From assembly GCF_001425445.1 (NCBI RefSeq), contig NZ_LMQU01000009.1, forward strand, positions 203,817 to 267,816: a stretch of 64,000 nucleotides of DNA. Reading direction: 5' to 3'. The first letter of the stretch is position 1, and the number at the start of each line of letters is the position of its first letter. This DNA is from Devosia sp. Leaf420. GTDB taxonomy: Bacteria; Pseudomonadota; Alphaproteobacteria; Rhizobiales; Devosiaceae. Below the pieces are notes generated by a model. That model saw only the letters and a list, made by a program, of their open reading frames with translations. It was not told the DNA's origin and searched no databases. Both the position numbers and the translations under genes were made by a program. Positions 30,316 to 39,442 of this stretch are shown in pieces.

Positions 30316-31497
30316 ATGGCGCCGCGTGTCCTCCTTGCCTGGGAAGGCGGCGCCGGGCGCGGCCATGTGGTGACGTCAAAGGTCATTGCAGAAGCACTCG
30401 GCGCCGCCGCCATTTGCGATGCCGCCCTCTGCCGCATGGAGCATGCGGCAGAGATCGCGCCCTTTTGCGACGGCGTCTTTGCCGGAGCCCGGCTTTGGCC
30501 GAACCGGGCAAGACGCGAGGCGATGGGCAATCCGCACACCGCAACCTGGGGCGATTTTCTCGGCGATCTCAATTTTTGGGATCCGCAATTCCTGATCACC
30601 CAGATCGGCTGGTGGCTCGCGGTAATCAGGGCCCGGCAGAGCAGACTGGTCGTGGCCGATTTTGCGCCCTGCGCGCAATTGGCCGCCCTGATTGCCGGCA
30701 TTCCCTCTATCGCCGTTGGGACGGGTTACTCCGTGCCACCCAGTGGGCTTGAGCGTTTTCCGGTGCTGCTGCCTGAATATGCCATTTCTATCTATGACGA
30801 GGGCGAACTGCTCGACGCGGTGAACCGCGCACTCCGGCATTTTGGGTCCGCGCCGCTGCAACACCTCTCCGATATTTATAGCGGCGGAGGCGCCATGCCG
30901 CGCACTATTGCGGGCCTTGATCCCTATGATGGGATGAGAGCGGCGCCACTACTGCCGCCGCTCAATGAAAAATTGCCGCGGCCTGACGGGAGCGGCGACG
31001 AGATCTTTGTCTATTTTTCAACGAGCGAGACCGAAAACGAAGCACTTGTCGACGCGGTCTTGGGCCTTGGGCTGCCCGTGCGCGCCTTCCTCCCAGGCGA
31101 AGATGGAGAGACGAAAATGCGCTTCGCGTCGGCCGGTATTGTGGTCGAGCCGGCGCCAGTGCCGGTTGAGGATATCGGCCGGCGCACGCGGCTGATGATC
31201 CATTCGGGACAGCATGGTTCGCTGTGCCTCGCGCTCGGCATGGGCCTGGGGCAAATTGCCATCCCGCAGCATCTCGAGCATCTTTTTCATGCCAGAAAGG
31301 CGGCTGCGCTGGCGCCGGTCAGCATCATCGGGCCTAGTATGACAAGGGCGGACGACATCGCGGGGGTGATCGAAGCGGCCTATCGCGACGATGCGGCATC
31401 TTCCCATGCGCGGGGTGTGGCCATGCGGTTGGGCAATGACCTTTTTGGCGATATCGGCGCCATCACGCGCGAACGTCTCCTGCCGCTGATCGGCTGA
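30316..31497 (+). CDS. GT-B fold glycosyltransferase-like protein
   Basis: Protein of 393 residues resembling the UDP-glycosyltransferase/MurG-type GT-B fold. The N terminus LLAWEGGAGRGHVVTSKVIAEAL has the glycine-rich acceptor-side loop, and the C-terminal half has MIHSGQHGSLCLALGMGLGQIAIPQHLEHLFHARKAA, which matches the donor-binding signature of the superfamily. No membrane segment. It lies three bases after the proline-rich secreted protein, which may be its partner or substrate. Donor and acceptor are unknown. Confidence 0.72.
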   Translation: MAPRVLLAWEGGAGRGHVVTSKVIAEALGAAAICDAALCRMEHAAEIAPFCDGVFAGARLWPNRARREAMGNPHTATWGDFLGDLNFWDPQFLITQIGWWLAVIRARQSRLVVADFAPCAQLAALIAGIPSIAVGTGYSVPPSGLERFPVLLPEYAISIYDEGELLDAVNRALRHFGSAPLQHLSDIYSGGGAMPRTIAGLDPYDGMRAAPLLPPLNEKLPRPDGSGDEIFVYFSTSETENEALVDAVLGLGLPVRAFLPGEDGETKMRFASAGIVVEPAPVPVEDIGRRTRLMIHSGQHGSLCLALGMGLGQIAIPQHLEHLFHARKAAALAPVSIIGPSMTRADDIAGVIEAAYRDDAASSHARGVAMRLGNDLFGDIGAITRERLLPLIG

Positions 31498-31572
31498 AGG
31501 CAAATCACCCTTTGCCCCATGGGCCCCACCTTGCTAAAAGGCGCGCACTTCTTCTGAACGAAACGCCGATCC

Positions 31573-34545
31573 ATGACCGACACCGCTCCCGGCGCGACCG
31601 AAAAAGACTATTCGGCCACGCTCTTCCTGCCCGAAACCGAGTTTCCGATGCGCGCGGGCTTGCCCGATCGTGAGCCGATTTGGCTCGAGCGCTGGCAGGA
31701 CATGGATATTTATGCGCTGCAGCGCGAGCAGGCCAAGGACCGGCCGCTGTTTACGCTCCATGACGGCCCACCTTATGCCAACGGCAATATCCATATCGGG
31801 CATGCGCTCAACAAGACGCTGAAAGATATGGTGTCCCGATCCATGCAGATGCTGGGGCACAATGCCGCCTATATCCCAGGCTGGGATTGCCACGGCCTGC
31901 CGATCGAATGGAAGATCGAAGAGCAGTATCGCGCCAAGGGCAAGGACAAGAACGAAGTTCCGGTGGTGGAATTCCGCCAGGAATGCCGCACCTTTGCCGA
32001 GCAGTGGGTCGATATCCAGCGCGAGGAATTCAAGCGCCTCGGCGTCCTGGGCGAATGGGACAACCCGTACCTGACGATGAGCTTTGACGCCGAAGCGCAG
32101 ATCGCGCGCGAGCTGATGAAGGTGTCGATGTCGGGCCAGCTTTATCGCGGGTCCAAGCCCGTGATGTGGTCGGTGGTCGAGCGCACGGCGCTGGCCGAAG
32201 CCGAAATCGAATATGCCGATTATGAGAGCGATACGATCTGGGTGAAGTTCCCGGTTTCGCGCATCCAGACGGTCGACGGCAAGGACACCGATGACGTCAT
32301 CGCGCATCGCGAGCACCTGACCGGGGCCAGCGTCGTGATCTGGACGACGACGCCATGGACTATCCCGGCCAACCGCGCGATCTCGTTTTCGAGCAAGATC
32401 GCCTATGGCCTTTATGAGATCACCGAAGCGCCGGCTGAAAACTGGGCCAAGGTGGGCGACAAGCTGATCATCGCCGACAAGCTGGCGGCCGAAGTTTTTG
32501 CCAAGGCCAAGGTAGCGGCATCGGTGCGACTGCAGACAGTGCCTGCTGCGGTGCTCGGAGGCATTGCGGCCTATCACCCGCTGCGCGGCTTTGGTGGCGG
32601 CTATTCCTTTGACGTGCCGCTGCTCGATGGCGAGCATGTGACCGACGACGCCGGTACCGGCTTTGTGCATACCGCGCCCGGCCATGGTCTCGATGACTTC
32701 GGGATCTGGATGGAATCGACGCGCCTGTTGCAGGATCGCGGTATCGATCCGACGATCCCCTATGTCGTCGGCGACGATGGTTTTTACACCAAGGACGCAC
32801 CGGGCTTTGATGGCGCGCGCGTCATCGACGACAATGGTAAGAAGGGCGACGCCAATAACAAGGTGATCGCCGCGCTCGCCGAGCACGGCAATATCATCGC
32901 CCGTGGCCGCGTAAAGCACCAATATCCGCATTCCTGGCGCTCCAAGAAGCCGGTGATCTATCGCAACACGCCGCAATGGTTTGTCTATATGGACAAGGAC
33001 ATCGAGGGTGCTGCAGGCGACACTTTGCGCGTGCGTGCGCTTCGCGCCATCGACAAGACCAAATTCTATCCCGCAGCCGGGCAGAACCGGATCCGGGCGA
33101 TGATCGCCGACCGCCCCGATTGGGTGCTGTCGCGCCAGCGCGCCTGGGGCGTGCCGATCACGGTTTTTGTCCATAAAGAAAGCGGCGAAATCCTGCGGGA
33201 CGAGGCGGTCAATCACCGCATCGCGCAGTCCTTCGAAGAAGAGGGTGCGGACGCCTGGTATAAGCCGGGTGCTGCCGAACGCTATCTTGGCGAGGGCCGC
33301 AAGGCCGACGACTACGAGATGGTGACCGACGTGCTCGACGTCTGGTTCGATTCCGGCTCGACCCACGCCTTCGTCTTGCGCAACAAGCAGAAGTGGCCGC
33401 ACCTCAAATTCCCCGCTTCGATGTATCTCGAAGGCTCGGATCAGCACCGCGGCTGGTTCCATTCCTCGCTGCTCGAATCGTGCGCGACCAATGGCTATGC
33501 GCCCTATGACAGCGTTCTCACCCATGGTTTCACCATGGATGGCGAAGGCAAGAAGATGAGCAAGTCCTTGGGCAATACCGTTGCCCCGCAGGACATCATC
33601 AAGCAATACGGCGCCGATATTTTACGCCTTTGGGTGGCGTCTTCGGATTATTCCGAGGATCTGCGGCTCGGCAAGGAAATCATCCAGACCACGGTCGACG
33701 GCTATCGCAAGCTGCGCAATACGCTGCGCTGGCTGCTGGGCAATCTCGCGCATTTCAAAAAGGAAGACGTCGTCGACTTCCGCGACATGCCCGAACTCGA
33801 ACGACTGATGCTGCACCGTCTGGCGCAGCTCGATGGCGCGGTGCGGACGGCCTATAAGGAATACGATTATCGCAGGGTTGTGTCGCTCCTGACCAACTTC
33901 ATGAATATCGAGCTGTCGGCCTTCTACTTCGATATCCGCAAGGACACGCTCTATTGCGATCCGATCTCTTCGGTGAAGCGCCGCTCGGCGCTGACCGTGC
34001 TCGATCATCTGTTCAACGCGCTGACGGCCTGGCTGGCGCCGATCCTGGTGTTCACCATGGAAGAGTGCTGGCTCGAACGGCATCCGGGCGAGATGGAATC
34101 GGTGCATTTGCGCTTGTTCCCCGAGATTCCGGGCGAGTGGCTCGATGATGAGCTTGCGAGCAAATGGCAGCTTATTCGCGCGGTGCGCCGCGTCGTGACC
34201 GGGTCGCTCGAAATTGAGCGGCGCGAGAAGCGGATCGGCTCGTCGCTGGAGGCCGCGCCGACCGTGTTCATCGCAGATGCGCGGTATATCGATGCGCTCG
34301 AAGGCCAGGACCTGGCCGAGATTGCGATCACCTCGGCTGTTGTCGTGAAGCAGGCGGACGGTCCGGCCGAAGCGTTCAAGCTCGATGACGTGCCGGGCAT
34401 TGCGGTGACGCCGGCTCTGGCCGAAGGGACGCGCTGTGCCCGGTCCTGGAAGGTGTTGCCCGAAGTTGGGACGGATGCCGAATATCCGGACGTGACGCTG
34501 CGCGATGCTCAGGCCTTGCGCGAACTGGCGGCGGCGGGGATTTGA
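31573..34545 (+). CDS. ileS: Isoleucyl-tRNA synthetase
   Basis: Class I synthetase charging tRNA-Ile; 990 residues, within the usual range. HIGH motif in [15 protein letters not shown] and KMSKS motif in [12 protein letters not shown]. The CP1 editing domain has [12 protein letters not shown] and the conserved [11 protein letters not shown]. The C-terminal anticodon-binding domain is present; the zinc-finger cysteines of some bacterial enzymes are not evident. Upstream of lspA, an arrangement common in bacteria. Confidence 0.98.
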   Translation: MTDTAPGATEKDYSATLFLPETEFPMRAGLPDREPIWLERWQDMDIYALQREQAKDRPLFTLHDGPPYANGNIHIGHALNKTLKDMVSRSMQMLGHNAAYIPGWDCHGLPIEWKIEEQYRAKGKDKNEVPVVEFRQECRTFAEQWVDIQREEFKRLGVLGEWDNPYLTMSFDAEAQIARELMKVSMSGQLYRGSKPVMWSVVERTALAEAEIEYADYESDTIWVKFPVSRIQTVDGKDTDDVIAHREHLTGASVVIWTTTPWTIPANRAISFSSKIAYGLYEITEAPAENWAKVGDKLIIADKLAAEVFAKAKVAASVRLQTVPAAVLGGIAAYHPLRGFGGGYSFDVPLLDGEHVTDDAGTGFVHTAPGHGLDDFGIWMESTRLLQDRGIDPTIPYVVGDDGFYTKDAPGFDGARVIDDNGKKGDANNKVIAALAEHGNIIARGRVKHQYPHSWRSKKPVIYRNTPQWFVYMDKDIEGAAGDTLRVRALRAIDKTKFYPAAGQNRIRAMIADRPDWVLSRQRAWGVPITVFVHKESGEILRDEAVNHRIAQSFEEEGADAWYKPGAAERYLGEGRKADDYEMVTDVLDVWFDSGSTHAFVLRNKQKWPHLKFPASMYLEGSDQHRGWFHSSLLESCATNGYAPYDSVLTHGFTMDGEGKKMSKSLGNTVAPQDIIKQYGADILRLWVASSDYSEDLRLGKEIIQTTVDGYRKLRNTLRWLLGNLAHFKKEDVVDFRDMPELERLMLHRLAQLDGAVRTAYKEYDYRRVVSLLTNFMNIELSAFYFDIRKDTLYCDPISSVKRRSALTVLDHLFNALTAWLAPILVFTMEECWLERHPGEMESVHLRLFPEIPGEWLDDELASKWQLIRAVRRVVTGSLEIERREKRIGSSLEAAPTVFIADARYIDALEGQDLAEIAITSAVVVKQADGPAEAFKLDDVPGIAVTPALAEGTRCARSWKVLPEVGTDAEYPDVTLRDAQALRELAAAGI

Positions 34546-34561
34546 GCTCAGTGGCTCCCGT

Positions 34562-34674
34562 CCCCCTCCCCAACCCTCCCCGCAAGGGGGAGGGTGCCGC
34601 ATCGCGTTTGTTGCTGGACTGTGCCATTTACGCTGGCCTGCACCTCCCCCCTTGCGGGGGAGGCTGGGAAGGGG
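34562..34674. repeat. CT/GA-rich inverted-repeat element, copy 2
   Basis: Fills the ileS-lspA gap. Left arm around 34562-34594 and right arm around 34641-34674 are near-perfect inverted repeats of the same type as 4889-5002, with a variant loop (GCAAGGGGG). It ends about eight bases before the lspA start. Confidence 0.85.
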
Positions 34675-34681
34675 CGCTCAC

Positions 34682-35248
34682 ATGATGATCAACAAGTTTT
34701 CGATCCGGTCCGTCTACCTTTCGCTCCTCGTCGCCGTACTCGCCTTCGGCATAGACCGGGCGCAAAAGGGCTATCATATCGCGGCTGATTGCTATGCGTT
34801 GGGGCAGGCCAATTGCGTGTCGGTTTTTTCCAACTTCATCCCGTTTTCGATGACGGGATGGCGGGGCGGCGAGATCGTGCCGGTGACGCCGTTCTTCGAT
34901 TATGTGCTCGTCTGGAACACCGGCATTTCCTATGGGCTGCTCGATGGGCTGCCGGTCTGGGCACTCGGGGCCATCATGATGGTGGCGATCGTAGGGCTCT
35001 CGATCTGGTGGTGGCGGACCAATGCCCCGCTGGTGAGGCTGGGGCTCGGTTTTGCCATTGGCGGGGCGCTATCCAATGCGCTTGATCGGCTGATCTATGG
35101 CGCGGTGGCGGATTTCTTCCACTTCCACTGGGGAACGTGGTCGTTCTATATTTTCAACATCGCCGATGTGGCGATCACGCTCGGCGTCATCCTGCTGCTG
35201 CTCGATGCGCTGGGGGTGGGGCGGCTGCGCCACACGCCAGCCACTTAA
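34682..35248 (+). CDS. lspA: Lipoprotein signal peptidase (signal peptidase II)
   Basis: Inner-membrane aspartic protease that cleaves prolipoproteins; 188 residues with four membrane segments. The catalytic aspartates lie in GGALSNALDRLIYGAVADFFHF and FNIADVAITLG. The ATG at 34682 is the first of two consecutive; the frame extends upstream to 34505, but that part lies in ileS and the repeat. The gene just downstream encodes a lipoprotein that would be a substrate. Confidence 0.95.
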   Translation: MMINKFSIRSVYLSLLVAVLAFGIDRAQKGYHIAADCYALGQANCVSVFSNFIPFSMTGWRGGEIVPVTPFFDYVLVWNTGISYGLLDGLPVWALGAIMMVAIVGLSIWWWRTNAPLVRLGLGFAIGGALSNALDRLIYGAVADFFHFHWGTWSFYIFNIADVAITLGVILLLLDALGVGRLRHTPAT

Positions 35249-35333
35249 CGCTGCGCGATCATTGTGCTGCCCAAATCTGGCCTTAGGGGCAGAAATGCGG
35301 TATAAGCGCCGCCACTATCGTAAGGGACGTTTC

Positions 35334-36038
35334 ATGCGTATTGGATTGACCGGCCACCAGAGCCGCATTTCGGCCCCGGCGCGTGCGGTGTTGGCGGGCC
35401 TAGCCCTCGTCGCAACGCTTGCCCTTGGCGCGTGCACGACGGTGGAAGGCACCAATGCGCTGACCGATGCCGGCACCTTTGAACGCGAAGTGTTGAACAC
35501 GACGGCGCGCGGTGTGGGCCTTATTCCCGGCGATGCGCCCAAGGAAGATCTGACCAAGCCACGTGCGCCGCTGGCGCTGCCGCGCGACACGGCGAGCCTG
35601 CCGGCGCCGACGACGGAAGTGGCAACGGCTCAATTGCCCGCCAATAGCGATACGGTGCGCGTCGATACGAGCAAAATGAGCGAGGCCGATATTCAGCGCC
35701 TGCGCAATGCCAAGGTGGTCGATCTGCGCTCTCTGGGAGGTCGCCCGTTGACGGCGGAAGAGGCTCGCTCCTTGACGGCGCGCATGAGCGCTGCCGGCAT
35801 GCAGGTTTCCTCGGCGGCCGAGCGTCCGCTCTATCTGCCACCGGATGAATATTTCACGCGCGTCGGCGACGCGAACCTTGTTTGCCGCACGGCAAATGGC
35901 GAATTGGTGCCGCTCAGCGATGCGCGCTGCCCCGACGAAGTCCGTCGCGCCATGCGCACGTCCGGTCCGGGCGCCAGCCAGCTCAGCACCGGTCCCGGCG
36001 CCAAGCTGACCAACTCGGAAACGACGCTGCAAAACTAA
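35334..36038 (+). CDS. Putative lipoprotein of unknown function
   Basis: Protein of 234 residues. The signal sequence (VLAGLALVATLALGAC) ends in a lipobox, LGAC, so it should be diacylated and processed by the adjacent LspA. The mature part is polar, with no recognised domain; a segment ADIQRLRNAKVVDLRSLGGRPLTAEEARS could be a helical hairpin. AAGGGA lies upstream of the ATG at 35334; the frame to 35097 overlaps lspA. A strong terminator follows. Confidence 0.75.
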   Translation: MRIGLTGHQSRISAPARAVLAGLALVATLALGACTTVEGTNALTDAGTFEREVLNTTARGVGLIPGDAPKEDLTKPRAPLALPRDTASLPAPTTEVATAQLPANSDTVRVDTSKMSEADIQRLRNAKVVDLRSLGGRPLTAEEARSLTARMSAAGMQVSSAAERPLYLPPDEYFTRVGDANLVCRTANGELVPLSDARCPDEVRRAMRTSGPGASQLSTGPGAKLTNSETTLQN

Positions 36039-36065
36039 GCTCCGCAGCGAGCTTCCTGCCTTCTG

Positions 36066-36097
36066 GGCGGCCGGATGACCCGGCCGCCTTTCGCTTT
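36066..36097 (+). terminator. Rho-independent terminator after the lipoprotein gene
   Basis: Perfect nine-base stem GGCGGCCGG / CCGGCCGCC with a five-base loop, followed by TTTCGCTTTC. Separates the ileS-lspA-lipoprotein unit from the pseudouridine synthase gene. Confidence 0.75.
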
Positions 36098-36144
36098 CTC
36101 CGCGCCGCCCATAATGGGTCCCGCATGTCATGAAAGTCCTCTCC

Positions 36145-38025
36145 ATGAGCGACACACCAAAACCCGAAACCGCCGACCGTCTTGCCAAGGTCATGGCCCG
36201 CGCCGGGCTCTGCTCGCGCCGCGATGCCGAAGGCTGGATCGCCGCCGGCCGCGTCACCGTCAACGGCAAGAAGGTCATCACCCCAGCCTTCAACGTGACG
36301 AGCCGCGATAAGATCACCGTCGACGGCCAGCCGCTGGCTGAACGCCAGGGCACGCGCGTCTGGCTCTATCACAAGCCTGCCGGGCTCGTGGTGACCGAGA
36401 AGGATCCCGAAGGGCGCAAGACGATTTTCGAAGCGCTCGACGAACAGGGTCTGCCGCGCGTCGTCACTGTCGGCCGGCTCGATATCAACACCGAAGGCCT
36501 GCTGCTGCTCACCAATGATGGCGGGCTGAAGCGCATTCTCGAACTGCCCTCCACCGGATGGCTGCGCCGCTATCGCGTGCGCGCCTATGGCTATGTCACC
36601 CAGGCGCAGCTCGATGCGCTCAAGGATGGCATCACCGTCGAAGGCGTCAATTACGGGCCGATCGAAGCGACGATCGAGCGCGAGCAGGGCCACAATATGT
36701 GGATTGTCGTCGGTTTGCGCGAAGGCAAGAACCGCGAAGTCAAGAACGTGCTCGGCGCGCTCGGCCTTGAGGTCAATCGCCTCATCCGCGTGTCCTATGG
36801 TCCGTTCCAGCTTGGTGATCTCGCGGAAGGCGCGATCGAGGTCGTCAAGGCCAAGATGCTCAAGGACCAGCTGGGCAAGAAGCTGGCCGAAGCCGCGAAT
36901 GTCGACTTCGACAGCGAAATGCCCGAAGGCCTGTTCCCGCCACCGCGCGCCATGAGCGAAAGCCCGCGCAGCCGCGGTTTCCGCAAGCCTGCAACGCGCG
37001 CTGGGTTCGATGATCGCGACGAGGACCGCCCGGTGCGGCCGCGCCGGATTCACTTTGACGACGATGGCCGGGCGCCGGAAGAATATGAACCCAAGGGGCC
37101 GGATCGTCCGGGCCGGGGCCGCGTAGATCCCGATGATCAACCGGCGAGCAATTATGGCCGCCCCCCTATCCGCGCACCGCGCGAAGAAAAGCCGGAAGGC
37201 GATCGCAAATCGTTTGGCGACAAGAAGTCGTTTGGCGCCAAGAAGCCTTACGGCGACAAGAAGTCGTTTGGCGATAAGAAGCCCTATGGCGAGAAGAAGT
37301 CGTTTGGCGACAAGAAGCCTTATGGCGACCGCAAGCCTTACGGCGACAAGCCCTATGGGGATCGGCCGCAACGCAGCCGCTCCGAGGGTGGCGAGCGTCC
37401 CGCGCGCAGCTTTGGCGAGCGTCCGCAGCGGCGCGATGATGAGCGGCGTGGCGGCGGCGAACGCCCGCAGCGCAGCTTTGGCGGTGGGGAGCGCCCGCAG
37501 CGTAACTTTGGCGATAAGCCAGCCCACGGCTTTGGCGGTGGAGAGCGCCCACAGCGCAGTGGCGGCGAGCGTCCGGCTCGGTCTTTTGGGGACAAGCCGG
37601 CTCGCAGCTTCGAGGATCGTCCAAGCCGCGGCGATCGTCCGCAGCGTTCCTATGGCGACAAGCCCGCACGCTCGTTTGGCGATCGGCCGGAGCGGGGGCA
37701 GCGTTCGGATCGTCCGCAGCGTTCGTTCGACGACAATCGTGGTCCGCGCCGCGATGACCGGCCAAGTCAGGGCCGCCCACAGGGTGGTCGCCCCGCGGGC
37801 AAGAGCTTTGGCGGCGCCCGGCCCGAAGGTGGCCGGCCTGCTAGCGGTGGCCGTCCCGGCGGCAAGCCGTTTGGTGGGAATCCAGGTGGCGGCCGACCGA
37901 CTGGAGGTCGTCCCGCCGGTGGTGGCCGTCCCACGGGTGGTGGGCGTCCCACGGGTGGTGGGCGTCCGACAGGTGGCTCCCGTCCAACGGGTGGCCGGCC
38001 TGGTGGCGGCAGGCCGCGGGGTTAA
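36145..38025 (+). CDS. RluB/RsuA-family 23S/16S rRNA pseudouridine synthase with very long basic C-terminal tail
   Basis: Protein of 626 residues. An S4 RNA-binding domain (RLAKVMARAGLCSRRDAEGWIAAGRV, about 10-60) is followed by the pseudouridine synthase domain (about 65-250), with catalytic Asp in TVGRLDINTEGLLLLTNDG. After about residue 270 comes a 350-residue tail of Gly, Arg, Lys, Asp, Phe/Tyr and Pro, made of repeats such as SFGDKK/PYGDKK and GGRPTG. Family members usually end near 250-300 residues, though tails occur. The tail should bind RNA or be disordered. The first ATG is at 36130; 36145 fits homologues better. Confidence 0.88.
   Translation: MSDTPKPETADRLAKVMARAGLCSRRDAEGWIAAGRVTVNGKKVITPAFNVTSRDKITVDGQPLAERQGTRVWLYHKPAGLVVTEKDPEGRKTIFEALDEQGLPRVVTVGRLDINTEGLLLLTNDGGLKRILELPSTGWLRRYRVRAYGYVTQAQLDALKDGITVEGVNYGPIEATIEREQGHNMWIVVGLREGKNREVKNVLGALGLEVNRLIRVSYGPFQLGDLAEGAIEVVKAKMLKDQLGKKLAEAANVDFDSEMPEGLFPPPRAMSESPRSRGFRKPATRAGFDDRDEDRPVRPRRIHFDDDGRAPEEYEPKGPDRPGRGRVDPDDQPASNYGRPPIRAPREEKPEGDRKSFGDKKSFGAKKPYGDKKSFGDKKPYGEKKSFGDKKPYGDRKPYGDKPYGDRPQRSRSEGGERPARSFGERPQRRDDERRGGGERPQRSFGGGERPQRNFGDKPAHGFGGGERPQRSGGERPARSFGDKPARSFEDRPSRGDRPQRSYGDKPARSFGDRPERGQRSDRPQRSFDDNRGPRRDDRPSQGRPQGGRPAGKSFGGARPEGGRPASGGRPGGKPFGGNPGGGRPTGGRPAGGGRPTGGGRPTGGGRPTGGSRPTGGRPGGGRPRG
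37210..37360 (+). repeat. 18-bp tandem repeats encoding (S/P)(F/Y)GDKK
   Basis: At least seven consecutive six-codon units with conserved TTTGGCGACAAGAAG-like DNA, in the tail of the pseudouridine synthase. Short, near-identical units make copy-number change by slippage plausible. Confidence 0.8.
37921..37992 (+). repeat. 18-bp tandem repeats encoding GGRPTG
   Basis: Four tandem 18-base units (GGTGGGCGTCCCACGGGT type), two differing at a single base, near the end of the pseudouridine synthase tail. Confidence 0.85.
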
Positions 38026-38028
38026 GCG

Positions 38029-38592
38029 GTGCGGATCGTTGCCGGCAAATTTCGCGGCAAGCAGCTCAATTCACCGTCGGACGATTCCATTCGCCCGACG
38101 GCTGACCGCGTGCGCGAAAGCATGTTCAATATTTTGGGGTCGCGGCTGGGACCGGTCTTCGAGGGCCTGAAGGTGCTCGACCTCTTTGCCGGGACCGGCG
38201 CGCTTGGGTTCGAAGCGCTGTCGCGCGGCGCGGCGCATGTAACCTTTGTCGATACCGGCGCGGAATCGCGCGGACTGGTGCGCGATCATATCCAGGCTTT
38301 TGGCGTGGCGGGGATCACCAAACTCTTGCGGCGCGATGCGACGGCGCTTGGGGCACCGGGCACGTTTGGGCAATTTGATCTCGTTTTCCTCGATCCGCCC
38401 TATGGGTTGGGGCTGGGTGAAAAGGCGATGGCGGAACTGGCGGCCAATGGCTGGCTCAAGCCTGGCGCGACACTGGTCTGGGAGGAAAGCGCCGACGCGG
38501 CGGTGACCGTTCCCGAGGGATTCGCGCTCGACGACGAGCGGACCTATGGCGCGGCGGCGGTACGGTTTCTCACGTTTGGTACAGCAGACTGA
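38029..38592 (+). CDS. rsmD: 16S rRNA (guanine-966-N2)-methyltransferase
   Basis: Methylates G966 of 16S rRNA in the small subunit; 187 residues. The opening MRIVAGKFRGKQL and IRPTADRVRESMFNIL are characteristic, with SAM-binding LDLFAGTGALGFEALSRGA and the catalytic LDPPYGLG motif. The GTG start at 38029 lies three bases after the pseudouridine synthase stop, so the two rRNA-modification genes form an operon. Confidence 0.95.
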   Translation: MRIVAGKFRGKQLNSPSDDSIRPTADRVRESMFNILGSRLGPVFEGLKVLDLFAGTGALGFEALSRGAAHVTFVDTGAESRGLVRDHIQAFGVAGITKLLRRDATALGAPGTFGQFDLVFLDPPYGLGLGEKAMAELAANGWLKPGATLVWEESADAAVTVPEGFALDDERTYGAAAVRFLTFGTAD

Positions 38593-38644
38593 ACTTTCCG
38601 CCGCGTCCCCGAGTTTGTCCCCGGCAATTGTCTGGAGATGAGTG

Positions 38645-39022
38645 ATGGCGGAAGTGGTGCGGACGGGTGGGTGTCTTTGCGGAGCGGTGCGCTATGAGGT
38701 GCGCGGCGCGCCATTCAAATCCGGGCTTTGCCACTGCGCCGATTGCCGCAAGGTGACGGGGACGTCGTTTCTCGCCTATGCTGATTGGCTCAGCCATCAG
38801 TTCAGCTCTGAGGGCAAGGTCGAGACCTATGAGGGGCGCTCATTTTGCCCGACCTGTGGATCGCGGCTTTTCAATCGCAATGAAGAGGGCGTCGAGATTT
38901 ACCTCGGGTCTCTCGACGATGCGCCCAATGACATCAAGCCTCAGGTCGAGGGCTGGTGCGTCAGGCGCGAGCCTTGGCTGCCGGTGATTGCCGGCATGCC
39001 GATGATGCGGGAAGATCCCTGA
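38645..39022 (+). CDS. GFA (CENP-V/glutathione-dependent formaldehyde-activating) family protein
   Basis: Small zinc-binding protein of 125 residues. The zinc ligands are in GGCLCGAVRYEV, CHCADCRKVTG and FCPTCGSR. Family members range from glutathione S-formaldehyde synthases to uncharacterised proteins, so the reaction is open. Convergent with zur, whose stop lies four bases away, beside the zinc-uptake genes. The ATG at 38645 follows GGAG. Confidence 0.88.
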   Translation: MAEVVRTGGCLCGAVRYEVRGAPFKSGLCHCADCRKVTGTSFLAYADWLSHQFSSEGKVETYEGRSFCPTCGSRLFNRNEEGVEIYLGSLDDAPNDIKPQVEGWCVRREPWLPVIAGMPMMREDP

Positions 39023-39025
39023 CGG

Positions 39026-39442
39026 TCATGCCGCCTTCTGCAAACACTCGGCGCAGCGGCCGCGGATTTCCATGGTGGTGCGTTCGACCTTGAAACCCTC
39101 TTTGCCGGCCCAGGCGCCGAGGCGCTCTTCGATGACCGCGTCGGCGAACTCGTCGACCTTGCCGCAGCTTTCGCAGATGGCGAAAGCGATGAGGCCTTTG
39201 CGGTGGCAATGGGTATCGGCGCAAGCAACGAAAGCGTTGAGCGATTCAAGCCTGTGGGCAAGGCCGCGATCGACGAGCTTTTCGAGCGCGCGATAGACCT
39301 GGAGCGGGGCGCGGAGGCCATCGGCGCGCAGCTTGTCGAGAATATCATAGGCGCTGAGCGGACCCATCGATGCGGTCAACGTACCAAGCACCAGTTCTTG
39401 ATTACGCGTCAGGTCGGTCGGCATGTCGTGGCTATGTGCCAT
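39026..39442 (-). CDS. zur: Zinc uptake regulator Zur (Fur family)
   Basis: Zinc-responsive repressor of 138 residues. N-terminal winged helix (LTRNQELVLGTLTASMGPLSAYDILDKLR) and C-terminal metal/dimer domain with CADTHCHRKG, CESCGKVDEF and a CxxC pair (CAEC) that normally hold structural zinc. Last gene of the leftward znuC-znuB-zur unit; its ATG overlaps the znuB stop by 11 bp. AGGAGA precedes the start at 39442. Predicted to repress the znuA, znuC and aztD promoters when zinc is plentiful. Confidence 0.92.
   Translation of the reverse strand: MAHSHDMPTDLTRNQELVLGTLTASMGPLSAYDILDKLRADGLRAPLQVYRALEKLVDRGLAHRLESLNAFVACADTHCHRKGLIAFAICESCGKVDEFADAVIEERLGAWAGKEGFKVERTTMEIRGRCAECLQKAA

Noticed and set aside
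31534..33606. 690-codon open frame on the minus strand
   Set aside because: It is antisense to ileS, whose HIGH and KMSKS motifs are intact. Its protein has no family features and reflects GC-rich codon shadowing.
37133..38170. 345-codon frame on the plus strand
   Set aside because: It is the +1 shadow of the repetitive pseudouridine synthase tail and rsmD start.
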